A DNA stretch of 10,230 bases from Chlamydiota bacterium (GTDB taxonomy: Bacteria; Auribacterota; UBA3054; B51-G9): NCBI GenBank assembly GCA_003648225.1, contig QMOL01000074.1:1-10230 (forward strand). Direction: 5' to 3'. The notes beneath the pieces are model-generated. The model had not been told where the DNA came from. It searched no databases and saw nothing but the letters and a program-made list of their open reading frames with translations. How positions within the stretch are numbered: the stretch's first letter is position 1; every line of letters starts with the position of its first letter. The translations under genes were made by a program, and so were the position numbers. This document shows, one piece after another, positions 1 through 5,308 of this stretch.

Positions 1-340
1 AAGAAAACAACAATCATGGCTTCACAAATAAATTTGCGTGAAACGAAATTTCTCTAATGCTAAACAAGAAAACAACAATCGCGACTTCACAAATAAATTT
101 GCGTGAAACGAAATTTCTCTAATGCTAAACAAGAAAACAACAATCGCGACTTCACAAATAAATTTGCGTGAAGCGGAAATTTCCTCCATAAAATCGTGAC
201 AAATTTATTTGCTTATATTTGCCTGTGGTTTTTTGATGAGTGTTTATCTACCTGCCGGATGACAGGTCATTCTTATGCTAAACAAGAAAACAACAATCAT
301 GGCTTCACAAATAAATTTGCGTGAAACGGAAATTTCCTCC
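1..340. repeat. Cluster of 65-nt-period repeats, four copies
   Basis: Three tandem copies begin at 1, 66 and 131 with a period of exactly 65 nt; a fourth lies at 284-340 after a 96-nt unrelated spacer (188-283). Each unit starts AAGAAAACAACAATC, then carries either ATGG or GCGA, then CTTCACAAATAAATTTGCG. Copies 1 and 2 continue to AATGCTAAAC; copies 3 and 4 instead end in CGGAAATTTCCTCC. The unit is self-complementary in two competing ways: TTCAC pairs with GTGAA around the AAATAAATTT core, and AAATTTGCGT pairs imperfectly with ACG(G)AAATTT. An inverted piece of the core (CAAATTTATTTG) lies at 200-211. The whole unit is conserved, so this is not a CRISPR array. It is most likely a dispersed intergenic repeat cut by the window edge. 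The copy structure is directly visible; its function is unknown. Confidence 0.9.
188..283. other. Spacer between repeat copies with a small GC-rich dyad
   Basis: The spacer holds the inverted repeat core at 200-211 and a dyad ACCTG (250-254) / CAGGT (263-267) with an 8-nt loop. The small dyad resembles REP-type intergenic elements. No gene or convincing terminator is seen. Together with the repeats it makes 1-377 gene-free apart from micro-ORFs inside the repeat units. Confidence 0.4.
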
Positions 341-377
341 AAATAAAAGAGAAAAATTATGATTTGCTGTAGATGAA

Positions 378-1376
378 TTATTTCATCGCTGTTGATACAG
401 CTACCGCTACAGCGACCGAAGCGCCAACCATAGGATTATTTCCCATCCCGATAAGGCCCATCATTTCCACGTGAGCAGGGACAGAAGATGAACCTGCAAA
501 CTGGGCATCGGAGTGCATTCTTCCCATAGTGTCTGTCATACCGTAAGAAGCGGGACCTGCAGCCATATTGTCGGGATGAAGTGTTCTTCCTGTTCCGCCG
601 CCTGACGCGACGGAGAAATATTTTTTACCTTGAAGCAGGCACTCTTTTTTGTAAGTGCCGGCAACCGGATGCTGAAAACGTGTCGGGTTGGTTGAATTAC
701 CGGTAATTGACACATCAACGCCTTCGTGGTGGTTAATGGCAACACCTTCTCTAACGTCATCAGCACCGTAACATTTAACTTTCCCTCTTTCGTTTTCAGA
801 GTAAATAGTTTCGCTCACAATTTTAAGTTCACTTGTATAATAATCAAATTCAGTAACAACATGAGTAAAGCCGTTAATTCTTGAAATAATATGCGCGGCG
901 TCTTTGCCGAGGCCGTTAAGAATAACTCTCAGCGGGGCTTTCCTTGCTTTGTTCGCGTACTTTGCCACACCGATAGCCCCTTCAGCCGCTGCAAAAGATT
1001 CGTGACCGGCAATAAACGCGAAACATTTTGTTTCTTCATTCAAAAGCATAGAAGCCAGATTACCGTGTCCAATTCCTACTTTCCTCTCATCGGCAACAGA
1101 GCCGGGAATACAAAAAGCCTGAAGTCCTTCACCAAGAGTTTCAGCAATATCTTCCGCTTTAGTTTGTCCTTTTTTAATAGCGATAGCTGCGCCAACAGTA
1201 TAAGCCCAGCAAGCATTATCGAAGCAGATCGGCTGAACATCTTTTACGATTTTAGCGATATCGAGTTTTTTTTCTTTAGTAATAGTTTCAGCATCTTCAA
1301 GTGAATTAATGCCGTAATTATTCAAAAAGGGGATGATTTTATCAATTCTTCTATTATATCCTTCAAAAGCAACCAT
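378..1376 (-). CDS. GGGtGRT protein
   Basis: This 332-residue protein carries the family's namesake heptapeptide GGGTGRT at residues 259-265, followed by LHPDNMA. A glycine/alanine-rich C-terminus (GMGNNPMVGASVAVAVAV) and a conserved-looking HHEGVDVSITGNSTNPTRFQHPVAG stretch split by small residues also fit this family of about 330 residues. The biochemical role of the family is not established; it is found in anaerobes next to a NifU/IscU-like scaffold, exactly as here. No signal peptide or membrane segment is seen, so it is cytoplasmic. The ATG at 1374-1376 is preceded by AAGGAG with a 7-nt spacer, so the start is secure. Only 11 nt separate it from the upstream scaffold gene, which implies a single transcript and a functional pair in Fe-S handling (inference). 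Confidence 0.95.
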   Translation of the reverse strand: MVAFEGYNRRIDKIIPFLNNYGINSLEDAETITKEKKLDIAKIVKDVQPICFDNACWAYTVGAAIAIKKGQTKAEDIAETLGEGLQAFCIPGSVADERKVGIGHGNLASMLLNEETKCFAFIAGHESFAAAEGAIGVAKYANKARKAPLRVILNGLGKDAAHIISRINGFTHVVTEFDYYTSELKIVSETIYSENERGKVKCYGADDVREGVAINHHEGVDVSITGNSTNPTRFQHPVAGTYKKECLLQGKKYFSVASGGGTGRTLHPDNMAAGPASYGMTDTMGRMHSDAQFAGSSSVPAHVEMMGLIGMGNNPMVGASVAVAVAVSTAMK

Positions 1377-1387
1377 TTTGGTTCTCC

Positions 1388-2080
1388 TTATTTATGTCTT
1401 GGGTTAATTGTTTCTATAGCGTCATCAAATCTGCCGTATGTGCCGGTAGCTTTTTCCAAAGCTTCATTAGCGTCAATACCTTTATGAATTAAGTCCATCA
1501 TAATACCGATCTGAACAAATTTATAGCCTATAATTTCTTTATTTTTATCCAAGGCGATTTCTTTAACATATCCTTCAGCCATTTCGAGATATCGAGCTCC
1601 TTTTTCACTTGTACCGTACATTGTCGCGGTAACAGACCGCAATCCTTTACCGAGGTCTTCAAGTCCCGCGCCGATAGGTAATCCGCCTTCTGAAAAAGCC
1701 GTTTGTGTGCGACCATAAACAATTTGAAGGAAAAGTTCCCGCATTGCAACGTTAATCGCATCGCAAACGAGGTCGGTATTCAGAGCTTCGAGAATAGTTT
1801 TACCGGGAAGAATTTCTGAAGCCATCGCTGCGGAATGAGTCATTCCTGTGCAGCCGATAGTCTCAACGAGAGCCTCTTCAATAATTCCATTCTTAACGTT
1901 AAGGGTAAGCTTACATGCGCCCTGCTGGGGTGCGCACCAACCGACTCCATGAGTCAGTCCGGAAATATCTTTAAGATATTTTGCTTTTATCCATTTTCCT
2001 TCTTCCGGAATGGGAGCCGGACCGTTTTTCGGGCCTTTAGTCACACAAATCATATTTTCAACTTCGGGAGTAAAGTTCAT
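1388..2080 (-). CDS. NifU/IscU-like iron-sulfur cluster assembly scaffold protein
   Basis: The 230-residue product belongs to the NifU-N/IscU-like family that travels with GGGtGRT proteins. Cysteines that could hold a nascent cluster sit at residues 49 (GVGWCAP), 56, 77 (ETIGCTG) and 106 (DLVCDA); the 49/77/106 set mimics the three-cysteine layout of IscU. It is longer than IscU (about 130 residues) and has a family-specific C-terminal half with GGLPIGAGLEDLGKGLRS. The frame extends upstream to a TTG at 2107, but the ATG at 2078-2080 has GGAG 8 nt upstream and is preferred. It is the first gene of a two-gene operon. The divergent region upstream contains a dyad that could be its operator. Function is inferred from family membership and neighbourhood. 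Confidence 0.93.
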   Translation of the reverse strand: MNFTPEVENMICVTKGPKNGPAPIPEEGKWIKAKYLKDISGLTHGVGWCAPQQGACKLTLNVKNGIIEEALVETIGCTGMTHSAAMASEILPGKTILEALNTDLVCDAINVAMRELFLQIVYGRTQTAFSEGGLPIGAGLEDLGKGLRSVTATMYGTSEKGARYLEMAEGYVKEIALDKNKEIIGYKFVQIGIMMDLIHKGIDANEALEKATGTYGRFDDAIETINPRHK

Positions 2081-2124
2081 TATAAAGTCTCCGTTTTTGT
2101 TAAACAATCATTTAATAGTTAAAT

Positions 2125-2130
2125 ATTGTA
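2125..2130 (-). promoter_or_regulatory. Possible -10 box of the Fe-S operon
   Basis: On the minus strand TACAAT lies about 45 nt upstream of the scaffold ATG, within TTTGATACAATATTT. No good -35 hexamer is found at 16-18 nt, so this is a weak assignment in AT-rich DNA. Confidence 0.3.
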
Positions 2131-2186
2131 TCAAATAATGATTTTAATTGAAATTAGATTTAGAATTGCTCTTGAATTACTGATTA

Positions 2187-2232
2187 GCAACATTACCAAA
2201 TGGTAATATTGCGGCAAGGTTAGCGTAATGTT
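2187..2232. promoter_or_regulatory. Dyad operator candidate with a third half-site
   Basis: GCAA-c-ATTACCA is mirrored by TGGTAAT-a-TTGC across a 2-bp centre (2187-2212), giving 11 of 12 matching arm positions. The inner half-site AACATTAC (2189-2196) recurs inverted as GTAATATT (2203-2210) and GTAATGTT (2225-2232). The last two start 22 bp apart, about two helical turns. The region lies between the divergent Fe-S operon and the 2244 gene, and the third half-site sits just upstream of the extended -10 at 2237-2245. There is no T tract, and transcription diverges away from it on both sides, so a terminator is unlikely. The regulator is unknown. Confidence 0.55.
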
Positions 2233-2234
2233 CC

Positions 2235-2245
2235 TATGATATAAT
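2235..2245 (+). promoter_or_regulatory. Extended -10 promoter for the 2244 gene
   Basis: TATGATATAAT contains TGn directly before a perfect TATAAT (2240-2245). No -35 match is seen at the usual distance. A start site about 7 nt downstream (near 2252) would fall after the first ATG (2244) and 4 nt before the second (2256). Confidence 0.45.
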
Positions 2246-2702
2246 GCTGACTAATATGAAAAATAAAATATATCGAATCCTGAAATCGATATACAAAATA
2301 TCAATATATACTTTTGTAATAGCAATAATTTTTGCGGCTATCCTTGCTGTTGGTTATTTTCTAATACCTTATATTGTAAAAGAACATAAAGAACCTAAAA
2401 ACTTTTCTGTAGTATTGCAGGATAAAATATATGAGAGCGGACTGCCCAAGGATAAAGAACTTGAATACGTGGTTAAGAAATATGGAATAAGAAGCATTGA
2501 CGCATTGATGGTTATTTATCGAATTGGATGTTTAAAATGGGAGTTTGATGACGCAATTTCAGAAGCGAAAAATCATTACAGTGATAAACAAAAAGAAATT
2601 ATTCCATCAATAAAATCCGCTGTTCGTTACAACAAAACAACCTCTAATTACTATGTTGATAAAAAAAAATATACGGTTTATAATAATCGATCCTTATACT
2701 GA
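2244..2702 (+). CDS. Membrane-anchored N-terminal part of a frame-split phosphatase-like protein
   Basis: The open frame gives 152 residues from ATG 2244, or 148 from ATG 2256. The promoter position favours 2256, and neither start has a clear Shine-Dalgarno site. After a basic N-terminus comes one hydrophobic helix (about residues 16-41 from 2256), so the rest would face the periplasm or outside. The next stretch, NFSVVLQDKIYESGLPKDKE then LEYVVKKYGIRSI, resembles the opening of dual-specificity phosphatase-like domains (RVV..GKLYRSGQP...I..YGIKTI), but the family's HCx5R active site is absent. The final residues NYYVDKK match the lead-in to the metallophosphoesterase segment that continues in another frame. 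The frame runs off at a run of nine A's (2661-2669) and stops at 2700-2702. It is probably the 5' part of one damaged gene with 2653-3255. The phosphatase resemblance is by eye and moderately sure at best. Confidence 0.6.
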   Translation: MLTNMKNKIYRILKSIYKISIYTFVIAIIFAAILAVGYFLIPYIVKEHKEPKNFSVVLQDKIYESGLPKDKELEYVVKKYGIRSIDALMVIYRIGCLKWEFDDAISEAKNHYSDKQKEIIPSIKSAVRYNKTTSNYYVDKKKYTVYNNRSLY

Positions 2703-3255
2703 CTTCGGAGATGGCGGAGTAATTAATGACGCCGGAAGACAATGGGTAGAAAATGTAATTATTTCCGCGCCCGAAAAAGTCAAGCATATTTTCGTTATCT
2801 TCCATGAACCGGCTTTTCCAAGAGTAAGGCATATTGGAAATTCGTTTGACGCGATTCCTAAATTACGGAATTTATTCTGGAAAATGTTAATGCGGCATAA
2901 AAATAAAGTTCGCGCTGTGTTTTGCGGACACACTCATCATTATTACAAAATGAAAATTGCTGATCCGGAAAGTAAAGAAGCCAATTCACCAAAATGTTTT
3001 CCAATGCAGAATGGCGGAATATATCAAATCGATGTTGGCGCTGCAGGGCGTAGTCATACTTTGAATGAAACGTATGTTCAGACGATAATTACAGGCAATA
3101 AAATAATGGTAAATGTATATCAACGAAGGCGTGAAACGGCGCTTTCACATTTAAAAGAGAAAATATTTACAAAATATAAATATTCTAACGTGTTTAGAAT
3201 AACAGATGAATTTCAAATATATCCTGAGACAACAAATGAGCAGAACAATCAATGA
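2653..3255 (+). CDS. C-terminal half of a metallophosphoesterase (frame-split, truncated)
   Basis: About 200 residues match the second half of calcineurin-like metallophosphoesterases. They show the strand NIRFIIIDPYTDF, the metal-binding histidine motif VIFHEPAFP (His codon 2803) and GHTHHYYK (codons from 2926), the family's GHxH motif. The N-terminal metal motifs (DxH, GDxxD, GNHD/E) are absent both here and in the upstream frame. The ATG at 2653 has no ribosome site, and its first codons read through the same A-run as the upstream frame, so it is unlikely to be a true start. With 8 rather than 9 A's the two frames join as NYYVDKKNIRFIII, giving about 332 residues from ATG 2256. It ends overlapping the next gene's preferred start by 20 nt. 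Without three of its metal motifs it should not be active as a phosphoesterase. Confidence 0.65.
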   Translation: MLIKKNIRFIIIDPYTDFGDGGVINDAGRQWVENVIISAPEKVKHIFVIFHEPAFPRVRHIGNSFDAIPKLRNLFWKMLMRHKNKVRAVFCGHTHHYYKMKIADPESKEANSPKCFPMQNGGIYQIDVGAAGRSHTLNETYVQTIITGNKIMVNVYQRRRETALSHLKEKIFTKYKYSNVFRITDEFQIYPETTNEQNNQ

Positions 3256-5182
3256 TATTATCAAAACGAAATTAAAAACTGAAAAGTGGTATAGTGTTCC
3301 GCCGGAACTAATATTTTCCATCAAATTATTTTTATTTTTGATGGTGTTTTTCGCGTTATCTCGCGGATTCCTATTATGGCAAAATATCGCTCTCGCTAAA
3401 AATATACCAAATAATGTGATCATTAAAAGCTTTTTAGTGGGTATCGGATTTGACGCTAGAATAAGTTCTATGATGGTTCTCCCGGCTTTTGTCTGGTCGC
3501 TTTTACCAATTATCGGTTGGCAGTACAGGAAATGGACTATTAAAATTGTCGTTTTTCTTACCGCGATGATTTATTCAATTTTTATGTTTTTAGCTCTTTC
3601 AGAAGTTGAATTTTATAAAGAATTTCAAGATAGATATAATACTCTTGCTACTCATTATATTCTTGATGATCCAATAACGGTAATAAAAATGCTCTGGAAT
3701 GGTTATCCGGTGATAATTTATACAATTATCTGGGCGGTTATCGTTATAATTCTCGGGTGGGCAATCTTACAAACCGTAAAATCAAGACTCCCAAACCAAT
3801 TCTCATGGAAAAAATACTTCTTCAGATTGGGTGGCTGGTCGGTTGTTCTAATACCTCTACTAGTATTTGGTGTTCGTGGAACCGCGCGTGGAGGTCCGCC
3901 TCTCCGTTGGGGTGATGCTTATTTCAGTAAATATACATTTGCAAATCATCTTGCTTTGAATGGAATATTTATGCTTGGAAAAACAATGTTTAGGAAAAAA
4001 CACGGTAAAAAAGATAAAATATGGCGAAAAGCAATGAATATTCAAAAAGCTCTTGAAATCGCTCGGAAAATGGTACTGCTGCCGGGCGATAAACTTATTA
4101 AAAGTAATAAATACAATGCCACGCCTGAATTTGATAAACTTGTAAAGCGTGGGATTTTATTTGACAGATTTTTTTCACAGGGGACGCATACACATCAAGG
4201 AATGTTTGCGACAATTTGTAGTGTTCCTAATACCCCGGGTCATGAGTTTATAATGCAAACTGAGGACGGTCGTCAGACATTCACATCATTTATTTCCATT
4301 TTAAAGCAATACGGATTTTCTACTGTTTATGTTTATAACGGAAGTTTTAACTGGGATAACCAGCATGGATTCTTTAGGAATCAGGGAATGGATAAATTCT
4401 TAGGTGCTACAGATTTTAAAAATCCAAAATTTATTGACCCCACTTGGGGTGTTTCTGATGAAAAAATGTTTAACCGGAGTTTGATAGAAATTGATGAGAT
4501 GACAAAAAAAGGTCCGGCGTTTGCTTTCCTGCAAACTCTGAGCAATCATGCCCCTTATGACTTACCTCCTCCAGCTCCCTTCTCAGGAATTGTTGGTCCC
4601 GAATCGCTTTCAAAAAGATTGCAGGGAATTAGATATACTGATTGGGCTATGGGTAATTTTTTTGAAAAAGCCAAAAAGAAAAAATGGTTTAAAAATACTC
4701 TGTTTATAATTCTTGGCGACCATAGTTTCGCGTATCTTCAACCCGATACCCTAATGGATATAACTATTCAACATATCCCGTTATTCTTTTATTATCCTAG
4801 AGACGAATCTCACGCAGGGGAAGTACGACACACGGTTGGAAGCCAGATAGACATTTTACCTACTGCAATCGGTCTTCTTGATATTTCTCCTACAAACCAA
4901 TGCTGGGGACGTGATTTGTTCAGATTGCCTCCGGGTGATAAAGGGTGGGCTGTTATCAAACCAACCGGAAGTTCGCAGGTTGCGAGTTACATTTCAGGCA
5001 ACAAATTCTTTTCACTTACAAGCCGTAAACAACAGGGATTATATAAGTATAATTTAGTTCCCTGGAGTTTTGAAACTATTACAAATCAGCCGAAAGTCGA
5101 AGCGGAATTTAAAGAAAAACTTCAGGGTTATGTCGAAACCGCTATTAACGCTCTGGTAAATAAAAAAGCGGGACTGAAATAA
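3236..5182 (+). CDS. LTA synthase-like sulfatase-fold membrane protein, first metal motif missing
   Basis: About five hydrophobic segments (roughly residues 24-48, 62-98, 103-125, 157-180 and 195-213) precede an extracytoplasmic alkaline-phosphatase/sulfatase-fold domain, the plan of LtaS and phosphoethanolamine transferases. Visible motifs are FFSQGTHTHQGMFATICS (likely nucleophile Thr near 317-319), TLSNHAPYDLPPP, and ILGDHS with metal ligands D495 and H496. The usual opening strand of the domain, a hydrophobic run ending in ES or DS that supplies the first metal ligand, should come before NATPEFDKLVKRG. Instead LLPGDKLIKS leads straight into NKYNATPEF near residue 290, so roughly 40-50 residues seem missing in frame. 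There is no C/S-x-P-x-R motif, so it is not a formylglycine sulfatase. The frame opens at ATG 3206, but ATG 3236 has a weak GAG 7 nt upstream and a 20-nt overlap with the preceding gene, suggesting coupling. Family is sure; activity is doubtful. Confidence 0.9.
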   Translation: MSRTINDIIKTKLKTEKWYSVPPELIFSIKLFLFLMVFFALSRGFLLWQNIALAKNIPNNVIIKSFLVGIGFDARISSMMVLPAFVWSLLPIIGWQYRKWTIKIVVFLTAMIYSIFMFLALSEVEFYKEFQDRYNTLATHYILDDPITVIKMLWNGYPVIIYTIIWAVIVIILGWAILQTVKSRLPNQFSWKKYFFRLGGWSVVLIPLLVFGVRGTARGGPPLRWGDAYFSKYTFANHLALNGIFMLGKTMFRKKHGKKDKIWRKAMNIQKALEIARKMVLLPGDKLIKSNKYNATPEFDKLVKRGILFDRFFSQGTHTHQGMFATICSVPNTPGHEFIMQTEDGRQTFTSFISILKQYGFSTVYVYNGSFNWDNQHGFFRNQGMDKFLGATDFKNPKFIDPTWGVSDEKMFNRSLIEIDEMTKKGPAFAFLQTLSNHAPYDLPPPAPFSGIVGPESLSKRLQGIRYTDWAMGNFFEKAKKKKWFKNTLFIILGDHSFAYLQPDTLMDITIQHIPLFFYYPRDESHAGEVRHTVGSQIDILPTAIGLLDISPTNQCWGRDLFRLPPGDKGWAVIKPTGSSQVASYISGNKFFSLTSRKQQGLYKYNLVPWSFETITNQPKVEAEFKEKLQGYVETAINALVNKKAGLK

Positions 5183-5201
5183 TCTCTTTTTTTTTCGAAA
5201 A

Positions 5202-5224
5202 TATGGTATAATAATATTATTATA
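5202..5224 (+). promoter_or_regulatory. Extended -10 inside an 18-bp perfect palindrome
   Basis: TATGGTATAAT (5202-5212) has TGn before TATAAT. TATAAT is the left end of the perfect palindrome TATAATAATATTATTATA (5207-5224), so a TATAAT also reads leftward on the minus strand. It lies between the sulfatase-fold gene and the glycosyltransferase gene, after a run of nine T's (5187-5195). No -35 hexamer is evident. A transcript would have a leader of about 90 nt before ATG 5309. Confidence 0.5.
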
Positions 5225-5230
5225 ATGAAT

Positions 5231-5279
5231 ATGATTTATATGATTGCAACGATTTTAAATTACCAAATCATAAAATCAT
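5231..5279. repeat. Inverted repeat in the glycosyltransferase leader
   Basis: ATGATTTATATGATT (5231-5245) pairs with AAATCATAAAATCAT (5265-5279) over 14 base pairs with one bulged A (5238) and a loop of about 20 nt. The sequence is almost all A and T, so chance is possible. The direct repeat TAACTAATA follows at 5287-5295 and 5301-5309, touching the start codon. No Shine-Dalgarno site precedes ATG 5309. Confidence 0.4.
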
Positions 5280-5308
5280 TAAATAGTAACTAATACCTAA
5301 TAACTAAT

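Noticed and set aside
1..340. CRISPR-like array
   Set aside because: The full 65-nt unit is conserved between copies, with no unique spacers of constant length and no cas genes.
372..387. Terminator at the GGGtGRT stop codon (GATGAA/TTCATC stem)
   Set aside because: The stem is only 6 bp, overlaps the stop codon, and the T-rich stretch is about 20 nt too far downstream.
891..1304. 137-codon plus-strand open frame inside the GGGtGRT gene
   Set aside because: It is antisense to a clearly conserved gene and its translation (rich in Phe, Ser and Cys) resembles no family.
2081..2107. Longer scaffold start at TTG 2107
   Set aside because: ATG 2078-2080 has GGAG at good spacing, which itself lies inside the proposed extension.
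1835..2122. 95-codon plus-strand open frame over the scaffold gene
   Set aside because: Antisense shadow of a well-supported coding region, with no ribosome site or recognisable domain.
3206..3235. Earlier ATG (3206) for the sulfatase-fold gene
   Set aside because: No ribosome site precedes it, whereas 3236 has a weak one; the extra ten residues add no family match. It cannot be excluded.
4184..4230. Formylglycine site (TICSVPN) in the sulfatase-fold protein
   Set aside because: C-S-V-P-N does not fit C/S-x-P/A-x-R; the position corresponds to the strand after the Thr nucleophile of LTA synthase-like enzymes.
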